29,269 bases of DNA from Candidatus Nanoarchaeia archaeon (GCA_028717785.1 JAQUND010000014.1:1-29269), one strand, 5' to 3'; shown: positions 1-7,363, numbered from the stretch's first letter. Notes: generated by a model not told the origin, from the sequence alone. Program-made: numbers and translations.

Positions 1-2
1 GT

Positions 3-146
3 CAAGAAGCTCAAGAAATAAAAGTGGGAGATAAAATAGCTCAACTCGTAGTTTCTCAAGTATGTTTATTGTCAATTAAAGAAGTAAACACGTTAGATAA
101 TACAGAAAGAGGAAATAATGGGTTTGGATCTACAGATAATAAATAG
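3..146 (+). CDS. dut: dUTPase, C-terminal 47 residues (5' end outside window)
   Basis: The reading frame is open from the window edge to TAG at 144-146. The visible part holds two hallmarks of trimeric dUTPase: the [10 protein letters not shown] segment (usual motif IV, GDRIAQLV) and the C-terminal [10 protein letters not shown] (motif V, RGxxGFGSTG), the flexible Gly-rich arm that closes over the bound nucleotide. The enzyme hydrolyses dUTP to dUMP and pyrophosphate, lowering uracil incorporation and supplying dUMP for thymidylate synthesis. A uracil-DNA glycosylase lies about 6.5 kb downstream on the same strand. The N-terminal motifs I-III cannot be checked because they are outside the window. 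Confidence 0.93.
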   Translation, partial: QEAQEIKVGDKIAQLVVSQVCLLSIKEVNTLDNTERGNNGFGSTDNK

Positions 147-181
147 TTTTTTATAAAGCTTTTATTTAAAGTTATCTTGTT

Positions 182-553
182 ATGAAGAAGCAAGTAAAAG
201 CTATGCCACATATAAAAACAAAAGACGAAAGTAGTGCTGATCTATATTTTGAATTTTTAGACCCTAAAGATAGAAAAGATTTTTTCGAAGATTTGACAGG
301 ACGTGATGAGCCTGATATAAGTCTTGCTGATTTTGGAACAATAGGCGACAAAGACATAGTAAATAAAGAAATTAAGCGAATTAATATAAAAGACTTAACG
401 AAAAATACAGAAGAGTTCATAAAACGTTTTGTAAGAGACACAAGAAAACCTAAATATGATTTCCTCGATTATGACGAAAATTCTCACAAATATGTCTTAA
501 AACCTAAATATGATATTGAAAAAATGATTAAAGACATAACAAATCTCAATTGA
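182..553 (+). CDS. hypothetical acidic protein, 123 aa
   Basis: I do not recognise this family. The product is charged and soluble-looking, with no membrane segment or signal peptide. It is Asp/Glu-rich in the first half and contains a near-repeat, KPKYDFLDYDE around residue 89 and KPKYDIEKM near the C-terminus. The ATG at 182 lacks a clear Shine-Dalgarno sequence; an alternative ATG at 203 is preceded by a purine-rich AAGCAAG tract, so the start is uncertain. It lies between the dUTPase gene and a promoter-like motif at 561, so it probably closes the preceding transcription unit. The overlapping long frame on the opposite strand is treated as a shadow. Confidence 0.7.
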   Translation: MKKQVKAMPHIKTKDESSADLYFEFLDPKDRKDFFEDLTGRDEPDISLADFGTIGDKDIVNKEIKRINIKDLTKNTEEFIKRFVRDTRKPKYDFLDYDENSHKYVLKPKYDIEKMIKDITNLN

Positions 554-560
554 TTTCGCT

Positions 561-579
561 TTTCTATAGTTTTTATTCT
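561..579 (+). promoter_or_regulatory. promoter-like motif copy 1 (TTTCTATAGTTTTTATTCT)
   Basis: This AT-rich 19-mer lies in the spacer between the genes ending at 553 and starting at 628. It shares 17 of 19 bases with the element at 7345-7363 and is close to those at 15732-15750 and 23790-23807. It ends 48 bases before the next start codon, a suitable distance for a promoter. The consensus TTCTA-NN-GTTTTTAT is not a standard sigma-70 promoter. Promoter function is inferred from position and recurrence only. Confidence 0.5.
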
Positions 580-627
580 AGTTTCTATTTTCATAAAATA
601 GTCTACTTTTTAATAGGAGTAACATTT

Positions 628-1017
628 ATGGCTTACAATGAGATATCTGATTTAATTTTAAAAACAGCTTATGTGTTAGATCCAAGTATACATTTATGTT
701 CTGCAAAATATCCTAAAGATTTAGGTTCTTGGGGTTTAGACGAGACAAAACTTGAAGAATTGAAGCGACATTTAAGCAAGCTTACAGTCGAATTAAAAGT
801 TTATGATCTTAATGAAGAAGAATTTCCAAAATTTAAAGGTCAAAGTCTTGTTGAGATAGAAATTAATTCTAGTACTTCAAGTTCTAAAAAAGCTATGGAT
901 GTTTTGAAGCGTCTAAAAGCTTTTCCTTTAGAAAAATATCACATTTCTAATTTTAAAAGAAAACCCAAACAAGAAGAAGAATTTTTAAACAACAATACGA
1001 TTAATGAAGAAGAATAA
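628..1017 (+). CDS. hypothetical protein, 129 aa, with N-terminal helix tag
   Basis: I chose the ATG at 628 because TAGGAGT lies just upstream; the frame is open back to 550 but that part includes the promoter-like motif. The protein starts MAYNEISDLILKTAYVLDP, which resembles a short amphipathic N-terminal helix shared by several otherwise unrelated proteins in this window (starts at 2337, 2557, 3554, 14189, 14588). The middle is a mixed alpha/beta segment containing VELKVYDLNEEEFP and LVEIEINSS, followed by a Lys/Arg-rich then Glu-rich tail. No known domain is recognised. It is followed 48 bases later by the AAA+ ATPase gene and may be cotranscribed with it. Confidence 0.75.
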   Translation: MAYNEISDLILKTAYVLDPSIHLCSAKYPKDLGSWGLDETKLEELKRHLSKLTVELKVYDLNEEEFPKFKGQSLVEIEINSSTSSSKKAMDVLKRLKAFPLEKYHISNFKRKPKQEEEFLNNNTINEEE

Positions 1018-1065
1018 AATGTTATTCATTGTAAAATTTAAAAAATATTAACAAGAGAGATAATT

Positions 1066-2325
1066 ATGATACTTGGTTTGACATCAGTTTCGAGAAGTTA
1101 TGATGGTTTGCTTGTTCCTATTGCAAAGTATACTTTAACAAGAACGTTAAAAGAACAAGCACCTAAAATTGCTACGTCTTTAGACTTTGGTTCTAAACCT
1201 GATATAGAAGATTTACAAGTAGATGTATATTCTACGATGCCAGCAATAAATAATATTACAAGTATATATGACAATAAAATAATAACAGCACATGTAAAAT
1301 ATGGTAGTTTTTATGTAAATTGTTATGCTCAAACAAGAGAAGAATCAAAAGCATGGATTGACAATTTTGAAAACGATATGGTAAAAAGAAATCAATATCG
1401 TGGTAAATGTTTATATGCTGAGAAAGAATCCATGTTTTTTAGAGATGTTCCAAGAGTCTCTTGGGATGATGTTATTTTAACAGAAAAAGCAAAAAAAGAC
1501 ATAAGATTAAATTCTATCGAGTTTTTAAGTAATGAGAAATTTTCTTCTTCTGGTATTCTTAAACGTGGTATACTAATGTATGGTCCTCCTGGAACAGGTA
1601 AAACTTCTGTTGTAAAAGCTATTTTTAACGAGCTTAATAATAAAAAAGTAAGTCGTCTATATGTCACTGCAGAGTCTTTTAGATATATGCCTATCAGTAA
1701 ATTGTTTGAATTTATGGCATACCTCGGCCCGACAGTATTAGCATTTGAAGACATCGATATGGTCAGCGGTAATAGAGAAGCAAATACTGCTTCAAACCTT
1801 CTTGGAGATTTACTTACAAATCTTGATGGTATGAGAAAATTTCACGAACCAATTGTAGTTATTGCATCAACAAATAAAATAGATTTAATGGATGCTGCTT
1901 TAACTAATAGACCTCAAAGATTTGATAGAAGAATAGAAATAGGTTTACCTAATAATGCTAATCTAAAAACAATGTATTTTAAACATCTTGGTAGTAATGT
2001 AAATGAAGATATTATTACGCTTTCAAAAGATTTTACAGGATCACACGTTGTTGAAACTGTAAATACTGCTAAGATTCTTGCTACAACAAGCAACAAAGAA
2101 ACAATAGATTGTTTGAATGAAGCTTGTAACATCATAAGAGAGAATTTTTTTCCTGGACAAACGACAATAGAAATAAAATCTTCTATACAAAAGTATTTTT
2201 CGAAAAAAGGTTATATAAAAACATCATCTATTTTAGAAAATAATATTGAAAAAATAGTAGATAGTTTTATACCAGTCAATACAACTGTTAATAACATTAT
2301 AGATACTTATATAAAACATAAATAA
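1066..2325 (+). CDS. AAA+ ATPase (Cdc48/Bcs1-like classical AAA)
   Basis: This 419-residue protein has a complete AAA module. Walker A GPPGTGKT starts at residue 173, Walker B VLAFEDID spans 224-231 with the acidic pair at 228-229, a sensor-1-like IASTN follows, and the segment RPQRFDRRIEIGLP supplies the Arg-finger region typical of classical AAA proteins. The N-terminal ~150 residues are a non-ATPase domain that probably binds substrate or a partner; the C-terminal ~100 residues are helical. Such enzymes use ATP to unfold or remodel proteins or complexes. No protease domain is present. The start has a purine-rich AAGAGAG upstream. The phage substrate is unknown; the neighbours do not settle whether it acts in replication, assembly or takeover. 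Confidence 0.92.
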   Translation: MILGLTSVSRSYDGLLVPIAKYTLTRTLKEQAPKIATSLDFGSKPDIEDLQVDVYSTMPAINNITSIYDNKIITAHVKYGSFYVNCYAQTREESKAWIDNFENDMVKRNQYRGKCLYAEKESMFFRDVPRVSWDDVILTEKAKKDIRLNSIEFLSNEKFSSSGILKRGILMYGPPGTGKTSVVKAIFNELNNKKVSRLYVTAESFRYMPISKLFEFMAYLGPTVLAFEDIDMVSGNREANTASNLLGDLLTNLDGMRKFHEPIVVIASTNKIDLMDAALTNRPQRFDRRIEIGLPNNANLKTMYFKHLGSNVNEDIITLSKDFTGSHVVETVNTAKILATTSNKETIDCLNEACNIIRENFFPGQTTIEIKSSIQKYFSKKGYIKTSSILENNIEKIVDSFIPVNTTVNNIIDTYIKHK

Positions 2326-2336
2326 AAGGGTTTATT

Positions 2337-2546
2337 ATGGACATAAAAAAAATTACTGATGACATTCTTAAAAAAGCTTCTTATATAACAGATACCCGGA
2401 AAAAAATTAACAAATTAAAAGAAATTTTAATTACAATTTCTGACTTATTAGAAGATTTAGATGAATCTGATGTTAAAAAAATAAATGATCATTTAGATCA
2501 CGGGACAAATTATATCAAAGAAATCATTGATAAAGCTATTAAATAA
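2337..2546 (+). CDS. small helical hypothetical protein, 69 aa
   Basis: The ATG is preceded by AAAAGGG and lies 11 bases after the AAA+ gene, so the two are likely one operon. The product is all-helical in appearance and heptad-like in the middle (KINKLKEILITISDLLEDLD). Its N-terminus, MDIKKITDDILKKASYI, carries the I-x-x-I-L-K-x-A/S signature seen at the N-termini of several neighbouring proteins. No catalytic motif is visible. It could be an adaptor for the AAA+ ATPase or a packaged virion protein; both ideas are inference. Confidence 0.7.
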   Translation: MDIKKITDDILKKASYITDTRKKINKLKEILITISDLLEDLDESDVKKINDHLDHGTNYIKEIIDKAIK

Positions 2547-2556
2547 AGGGAATATT

Positions 2557-3006
2557 ATGGACACATCTTTAATAGTAAATTCTATTTTAAAAGAATCAAA
2601 AATAAAATCGAAAGCGAAAGGCTATGTTACAAACATAGAGAATGATACTATAAAAAACAAGTTTTTTAGAAAAGTGTTATATACAGGTAAAAACAGTCAA
2701 CTTGTATTAATGTCTTTAAAACCTAAAGAAGATATTGGTATTGAAGTACACGATGTCGATCAGTTTTTTAGAATAGATTCTGGTTCTGGTAATGTTATAA
2801 TAAACGGTAAAAACTACAAAATAAAAGATGGTTTTGCTTTTATAGTTCCTGCTGGAGCTGAACATAATGTTATAAATACTGGTACTGAAGATTTAAAACT
2901 TTATTCTATATATTCTCCTCCTAATCATAAAGACAAAACTATTCATAAAACAAAAGCAGATGCTATAAAAGACGAGGAAATTTTTGACGGAAAAACAACA
3001 GAATAA
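2557..3006 (+). CDS. cupin-fold protein, 149 aa
   Basis: I chose the ATG at 2557 because it has AAAGGG at good spacing; the frame is open slightly further upstream but without a signal. Residues about 45-125 form a single cupin barrel: EVHDVDQFFRIDSGSG in the first motif region and FIVPAGAEHNVINTG in the second (PxGxxH...N typical). The metal-binding His of motif 1 is present in EVHD, and motif 2 gives PAGAEH. The N-terminus MDTSLIVNSILKES carries the shared helix tag. The C-terminal NHKDKTIHKTKADA segment is common after cupins of the mannose-6-phosphate isomerase-like group. Substrate is unknown. Confidence 0.82.
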   Translation: MDTSLIVNSILKESKIKSKAKGYVTNIENDTIKNKFFRKVLYTGKNSQLVLMSLKPKEDIGIEVHDVDQFFRIDSGSGNVIINGKNYKIKDGFAFIVPAGAEHNVINTGTEDLKLYSIYSPPNHKDKTIHKTKADAIKDEEIFDGKTTE

Positions 3007-3021
3007 AAAACCCAGTTTTTT

Positions 3022-3553
3022 ACTAGCACAAAATACAGAGATCCTACTGATGATGAACTAAAAGAAATTCATGATTTCAAATGTTCTTCAGAAGAATTAT
3101 TATAAGGTTTAGGTTACTCTATTATTGGTAGAGGTATTGAAAATCAAAAAAACAAAAATATGATTCTTAATGCAATAGAACGTTTATTAATTTTGCAACC
3201 AGATAATCAACAATACAAAGATGCATTAAAAAAAGAAAAAGAATCTGAAATTTTCAAATTCAAAACAGCATCAGTTAATAAAACTTCAGATTACCCAGAT
3301 CATCCCGAGCAACTTGTAGTAAGAAAAAACGAATATTTTCCTAATGGAGTAAGAGAGATTGATATCTGGAATTTTTATGATGGTATTAAAAATAAATTAA
3401 TTCAAGAATTCAAAAACAAAGATTTATTTGTTGTAATGGCAATAAAACCAGGATCAGAATTATTAACAGGTAAAAAATTCAAATAGAATAATAAAAAACA
3501 ATCTAATTATTTGAGAGTTTTGCAAGAAATTAATAAAACTGGGAGCATTTTAT
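3022..3553 (+). pseudogene. broken gene; downstream part resembles a LigD-type polymerase (AEP) N-terminus
   Basis: One frame reads as protein-like sequence across in-frame stops: TAA at 3103-3105 and TAG at 3484-3486, ending at TAA 3565-3567. The first part contains YRDPTDDELKEIHDF and, after the stop, GLGYSIIGRGIEN and LNAIERLLILQPDN, with normal phage-like composition. The second part (about 3295-3480) has HPEQLVVRKNEYFPNGVR, DIWNFYDGIKNKLI and FVVMAIKPG, which matches the start of LigD/archaeo-eukaryotic primase-like polymerases (HPEKV...YFP..G.T..D...YY). It continues past the TAG with NYLRVLQEINKTG. An ATG at 3160 leaves a 108-residue open frame, but it has no Shine-Dalgarno sequence. 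I read this as a decayed gene; a short expressed fragment is not excluded. Family assignment is tentative. Confidence 0.55.
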
Positions 3554-3838
3554 TTGAAAACGAATAAGAAAATAACTAAGATTATTAATAGCATTTTAAA
3601 AGAATCTGTAGAGAAATTAGTTCCAGCAGAAATTAAAATTACATTAGAACCAAGAAGTTTAGAAGGTTTTCAAGAAACAGTACGTCAAGTGCCTGGTTTT
3701 GGAGGTTTTGTTGATGATAACCCAATTATGACTCTTAATGTTTTAATAAATCCCAAAATAACAAACGAAAGAAAATTTAGAGATGATTTGTCTAAGAAAA
3801 ATCTTAAAACAGTTAGAGTAGATGTTATGCGGACTTAA
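3554..3838 (+). CDS. hypothetical protein, 94 aa, TTG start
   Basis: The start is TTG at 3554, supported by GGGAGC nine bases upstream; no ATG gives a comparable arrangement. The product begins MKTNKKITKIINSILKES, almost the same tag as the cupin N-terminus (IVNSILKES), then has a compact alpha/beta-like domain with two beta-rich segments (EIKITLEPRSLEG and MTLNVLINPKITN) and an internal Gly/Phe-rich loop VPGFGGFVDD. No domain is recognised. It ends two bases before the phosphoesterase-nucleotidyltransferase gene, so the two are probably translationally linked. Confidence 0.65.
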   Translation: MKTNKKITKIINSILKESVEKLVPAEIKITLEPRSLEGFQETVRQVPGFGGFVDDNPIMTLNVLINPKITNERKFRDDLSKKNLKTVRVDVMRT

Positions 3839-3840
3839 TT

Positions 3841-5454
3841 ATGAGTTATAATAAAGAAAAAATTAAGATAGGATATATAGGTGATTTTGTAATTCATGAC
3901 CATGATGCTTCTCATCATCATTGGGATTTAAGACTTGAGTTCCCTGTAAATTCTTTAAAAAATTCTTTAACAGAGTTTTATAAAAAAAGAGTATGGAATA
4001 AAACAACTGAACAAGAACCTGTGTTTCCTGATAAACCTGGTGTTGTTTTAAGAAGTTGGGCTATTCCTAAACATAAATTGCCAAAGTCAAAACCATTATT
4101 AGCTACTGAAACTGAAGAACATGATATCTCGTATAAAGATTTTAAAGGCATAATACCCAAAGATAATTATGGTGCTGGAACTGTAGATATTTATGATAAA
4201 GGAAAATTCGAGATAGTTGATTTTGTCTATGACAAAAAGTATGTTATAAAATTTAATGGAAAAAAAATAAAAGGTTATTATGCTCTAATTAAAACAAATC
4301 CAAAGACATTTTTATGGACAAAAGTAAAAGATATTTCTGAATATAAAAAAAGTAATTCAAATAAAATAATTGAAGAAATAGTACAAAATCCTTTAAGAGA
4401 GAGACGTGATTATGGAAAAAAAAATGCTTCAATTATAGACTTTCCTCAAAGCTCTCTTTGTCCTCAAATTTGGAATGTAAACTCTTTTCCTCCACAAATA
4501 AAACAAGAAATACGAGAAAAAATTTTAAGTGATCTTTTTAAAGTTTTTTTAAATAACTTTAAAGAATATAAAAAATGGGTTACAAATGTTTCAATATCAG
4601 GTTCTATAACGACAAATTTATATAATTTTAAGACTGATATAGATGTCAACGTATCAATTGACTATGATTTATTCAGGAAGTATAATTTAGATGTGTCTAG
4701 ACATTGCTTAGATGATCTAGAATTAAGGACGTTTATCAGGAAAAAGGTTTATATATTGAATGGAAAGAAACTTGCTAGAGACCACCCTATTAAATATTTT
4801 GTAATAGGAAAAGGAAAGCAATTAGAATCAGATTTCGTTTATGATTTGTTAAATAAAAAATGGGTTGTTCAACCAATTTTAGTAGATAGTTTATTTAATC
4901 CAGACATAGAGTTTTCTGATGCTAAATCTTTAGCTTTAAATATTATATCTAAAATAATATTAGAAATCATGTTTATAAGAACTAATATAATAGATTTATT
5001 AAGGTTGCAATCAGCTGGTAAAGATACGTCAAAAATAGAAATATTTATAAAAAAAAGTATTGAACATCTTAAATTTTTAAAAAATAAAATAAAAGAAATC
5101 AGATTAATACGTTTTAAAACTAAAAATATTAAATTGTTGAGTTATTCTTTTAGTAAAAATTGGGAGTTTTTTAATATTGTCTATAAATATATAGACAAAT
5201 ATGGGTTTAAAGATCCTCTAGAATTTCTTTATAAGATGCTTACTGTAGAAGAAAAAAATGTTCTTGATATTAAACGTTTAAAAGTTTCTACTATAAAACG
5301 TTGTCCTAAAAAAGATTTAACAAAAGATAGACCAAAGTCTAAACAAAACTGGTGTCTTTATGATAGTAAAGGCGAAAAACTTCTTGGTAGACATCCCTCA
5401 AAAGAAAAAGCTTTATCTCAAGAGAGAGCGATACAGATTCACAAAAAATTATAA
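3841..5454 (+). CDS. LigD-like 3'-phosphoesterase fused to a nucleotidyltransferase-like domain, 537 aa
   Basis: Residues about 12-165 match the bacterial LigD 3'-phosphoesterase (PE) domain: HDASHHHWDLRLEF, SWAIPK, a TEEHDISYKDFKG segment and IPKDNYGAGTV. Residues equivalent to the known PE active site are present: His21, His27, Asp29, Arg31, His94, Tyr98. PE enzymes remove 3'-phosphate and 3'-terminal ribonucleotides so that a clean 3'-OH is available. Residues about 240-350 hold a Pol-beta-like nucleotidyltransferase signature, GS at 254-255 and D-I-D at 266-268 (hG[GS]x9-13Dh[DE]h). A helical region follows, then a Trp/Cys tail (WCLYDSKGEKLLGRHPSKEK...) like tails seen on other phage proteins. 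No ligase domain is present. QNPLRERRDY at 182-191 is nearly identical to a capsid peptide. The fusion is unusual; the NTase call rests on motif only. Confidence 0.8.
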   Translation: MSYNKEKIKIGYIGDFVIHDHDASHHHWDLRLEFPVNSLKNSLTEFYKKRVWNKTTEQEPVFPDKPGVVLRSWAIPKHKLPKSKPLLATETEEHDISYKDFKGIIPKDNYGAGTVDIYDKGKFEIVDFVYDKKYVIKFNGKKIKGYYALIKTNPKTFLWTKVKDISEYKKSNSNKIIEEIVQNPLRERRDYGKKNASIIDFPQSSLCPQIWNVNSFPPQIKQEIREKILSDLFKVFLNNFKEYKKWVTNVSISGSITTNLYNFKTDIDVNVSIDYDLFRKYNLDVSRHCLDDLELRTFIRKKVYILNGKKLARDHPIKYFVIGKGKQLESDFVYDLLNKKWVVQPILVDSLFNPDIEFSDAKSLALNIISKIILEIMFIRTNIIDLLRLQSAGKDTSKIEIFIKKSIEHLKFLKNKIKEIRLIRFKTKNIKLLSYSFSKNWEFFNIVYKYIDKYGFKDPLEFLYKMLTVEEKNVLDIKRLKVSTIKRCPKKDLTKDRPKSKQNWCLYDSKGEKLLGRHPSKEKALSQERAIQIHKKL

Positions 5455-5521
5455 AAACAACATAAAAACTTTTATAATAGTTAATTAAAAATAATAGTGA
5501 ATTGCATAGAAGAGACAAGAA

Positions 5522-6448
5522 ATGCTTGAATTTAATATTTTACTTACGTCATTTTTAAATGCAAGAAATTATGATTTAAACAATAAGTTTAGTGTTGCAT
5601 CTTGGAAACCCAATTGGTGTACTTATAAAGAGATTTCTTGTCTTTTTCCTTATGATATAAATGGTCTTAGATTAAGACTAAGAAATTGCGAAAACTCTGT
5701 CGATCAGTATGTTAATGAATTACGTGAAGGATATTCTGACAGATGGGATCAGATAGAATCTTGGTTAGAAAGTCTTAAAACAGATGAGCAGTATATTCTT
5801 TGTTGCTGGTGTCCGCATAGTAAACCATCAAAAGAATCAATTAAAAATTTTGGTTCGTTTTTTTGTCACACGACGCTTATCGGAAAAATGATAAAAACAC
5901 ATAGACCCGAACTTATAGTCAAATTGGACCAAGATAGAGAACTCAAAAGTATACCGTCGACAATAGACTGGTATAAAATTCAAGTAAAAAAAATTATTTC
6001 TGGTGGTCAAACAGGAGCTGATGAAGCTGGGCTTATTGCTGGAAAATTGGTAGGGTTAGAAACTGGTGGTTGGATGCCTGCGGGATTTCGAACATCTGAA
6101 GGCAGGAAACCAGAGTTTAAAGAATTATACAATATACAAGAGCACTCTTCTTATTATTATTCTCCAAGAACTTTTAAAAATGCTAAAGAGTCTGATGGTA
6201 CTGTAAGATTCGCTTCAGATTTTTCTACAGCGGGAGAAATTTGTACTTTAAAAGCAATTAACCAGTATAAGAGACCATATTTTGATGTCGATATCAATAA
6301 ATCTTTGTCTGAACAAGTAATTGGTTTTAGGAGTTGGTTAAAATACAATTGTATTAAGACATTGAATGTAGCTGGAAATAGTGAAAAGAGTTCTCCTGAT
6401 ATAAAACAAAAAGTTGTAGTTTTTCTTCAAAAAGCATTATGTGGGTAA
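5522..6448 (+). CDS. DUF488-like domain fused to SLOG/putative molybdenum-carrier domain, 308 aa
   Basis: Residues 1-150 resemble phage and cyanobacterial DUF488-type proteins, with the Cys/His cluster CCWCPH at 94-99 and FFCHTTLIG containing C115-H116. Residues about 157-308 match the putative molybdenum carrier family (PF12694) of the SLOG superfamily: ISGGQTGADEAGL with GGQTGAD at 161-167, GGWMPAGFRTSEG, a YSPRTFKNAKESDGTVRF segment, and the final strand TLNVAGNSEKSSP. SLOG proteins are Rossmann-like binders or processors of nucleotide-derived ligands; real molybdenum binding is unproven. ATG at 5522 follows AGAGACAAGA. The gene begins a new unit after a 67-base spacer and precedes uracil-DNA glycosylase. 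Possible roles are nucleotide-signal sensing or interference with host nucleotide signals, both inferred. Confidence 0.82.
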   Translation: MLEFNILLTSFLNARNYDLNNKFSVASWKPNWCTYKEISCLFPYDINGLRLRLRNCENSVDQYVNELREGYSDRWDQIESWLESLKTDEQYILCCWCPHSKPSKESIKNFGSFFCHTTLIGKMIKTHRPELIVKLDQDRELKSIPSTIDWYKIQVKKIISGGQTGADEAGLIAGKLVGLETGGWMPAGFRTSEGRKPEFKELYNIQEHSSYYYSPRTFKNAKESDGTVRFASDFSTAGEICTLKAINQYKRPYFDVDINKSLSEQVIGFRSWLKYNCIKTLNVAGNSEKSSPDIKQKVVVFLQKALCG

Positions 6449-6695
6449 AAGATTTTTTCCTTGTTCTAATCTTCTTTGCAAAATAAATTCCGAAGGTTTT
6501 TGTGATGCAGGTGATATGTTAGAACTTATGTGTTCCCCAAGAGATATTTATCGGCAGTGTAAAGAAAGATATGTGGGTTCTATTATAATGGATTGTCTTA
6601 AAAACTTAATGAACAAACAAATAATTAAAGATTCTAAAGGAAATTTTTTTGAACAAACTAATCAATCGAAAAAAGTTTTTAAAATTACCAGATGA
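6441..6695 (+). CDS. small Cys-rich hypothetical protein, 84 aa
   Basis: This frame overlaps the end of the DUF488/SLOG gene by 8 bases and the start of uracil-DNA glycosylase by 47 bases. The first possible start is GTG at 6441 without a clear ribosome binding site; an ATG at 6516 is another option. The N-terminal part has several Cys residues (PCSNLLCKINSEGFC and LMCSPRD) and the C-terminal half looks like a small winged-helix segment (IIMDCLKNLMNKQIIKDSKGNFFE). It may encode a DNA-binding protein with translation coupled to the glycosylase. Reality of the gene is only moderately supported. Confidence 0.45.
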   Translation: MGKRFFPCSNLLCKINSEGFCDAGDMLELMCSPRDIYRQCKERYVGSIIMDCLKNLMNKQIIKDSKGNFFEQTNQSKKVFKITR

Positions 6696-7338
6696 TTGGT
6701 ATGAAATTGTAAAAGAAGAAATAAATCGTAGTTATTTCCTTAAACTTAGAGATTTTCTTCTTTCTGAGTATTTATCAAAACATATTCGACCTTGTGCAGG
6801 TGACATATTTAAAACTTTCGAATTGTGTTCTTTTAACAATTTAAAAGTAGTTATTATTGGACAAGATCCATATCATAATCTGAATCAAGCACATGGTTTA
6901 GCTTTTTCTGTACCTATAGGTGTCAGTTTACCACCAAGTTTAATTAATATTTTTAAAGAAATTTCTAATGATGTTAATATTCAAGTACCTAATAGTGGAT
7001 GTTTAGTACCATGGTCAAAACAAGGTGTTTTATTAATAAATTCATTTTTAACTGTAGAATTACATAAACCTTTATCTCATTCTAAGATAGGGTGGGAAGT
7101 TTTTACAGATTTTGTTATTCAAAAAATTTCTAAAAAAAAAGAAAATATTGTATTTTTATTGTGGGGATCTTTTGCTAAAAGTAAAGCTAGACTAATAGAT
7201 TTTAATAAACATTGTGTTTTAACTTCTTGTCATCCCTCTCCTTTGTCTTCATATAAGTTTTTTGGTTGTAAACATTTTTCTAAAACAAATGAATTTTTAA
7301 AATCAAAAAATATTGAACCAATAAACTGGTCAATTTAA
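6649..7338 (+). CDS. ung: uracil-DNA glycosylase, family 1
   Basis: The product is 229 residues, the same length as the E. coli enzyme. It has the water-activating loop GQDPYH at 71-76 (catalytic Asp73), the LPPSLINIFKEI segment with the pro-rich loop, the uracil-specificity region LLINSFLTVE, LLWGSFAKSK, and the DNA-intercalating loop HPSPLS at 195-200 (catalytic His195). It removes uracil from DNA to start base-excision repair. Translation begins at TTG 6649: AAAGG at 6636-6640 is correctly spaced and no ATG fits the family N-terminus. A dUTPase is encoded upstream, so the phage both prevents and repairs uracil in DNA. All family motifs are intact, so the enzyme should be active. Confidence 0.96.
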   Translation: MNKLINRKKFLKLPDDWYEIVKEEINRSYFLKLRDFLLSEYLSKHIRPCAGDIFKTFELCSFNNLKVVIIGQDPYHNLNQAHGLAFSVPIGVSLPPSLINIFKEISNDVNIQVPNSGCLVPWSKQGVLLINSFLTVELHKPLSHSKIGWEVFTDFVIQKISKKKENIVFLLWGSFAKSKARLIDFNKHCVLTSCHPSPLSSYKFFGCKHFSKTNEFLKSKNIEPINWSI

Positions 7339-7344
7339 TTTCCA

Positions 7345-7363
7345 TTTCTATAGTTTTTATACT
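7345..7363 (+). promoter_or_regulatory. promoter-like motif copy 2 (TTTCTATAGTTTTTATACT)
   Basis: The element sits in the 90-base spacer after uracil-DNA glycosylase and ends 65 bases before the first zinc-ribbon gene. It matches the copy at 561 in 17 of 19 bases. It would drive the zinc-ribbon/sigma-like/terminase run. Function is inferred from conservation in spacers. Confidence 0.5.

Noticed and set aside
143..156. AATAGTTTTTTATA as another promoter-like motif before the 182 gene
   Set aside because: It overlaps the dUTPase stop, has one extra T in the core, lacks the TTCTA half and is only about 26 bases from the start codon.
172..441. Long open frame on the minus strand opposite the 182 gene
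   Set aside because: It mirrors the + strand gene, lacks a ribosome site and has the hydrophobic, Ser/Phe-rich look of reversed AT-rich coding sequence. The same applies to all other minus-strand frames in the window.
550..627. N-terminal extension of the 628 gene to 550
   Set aside because: The extension would translate the promoter-like spacer into a Phe/Tyr/Ser run, and the ATG at 628 has TAGGAGT at proper spacing.
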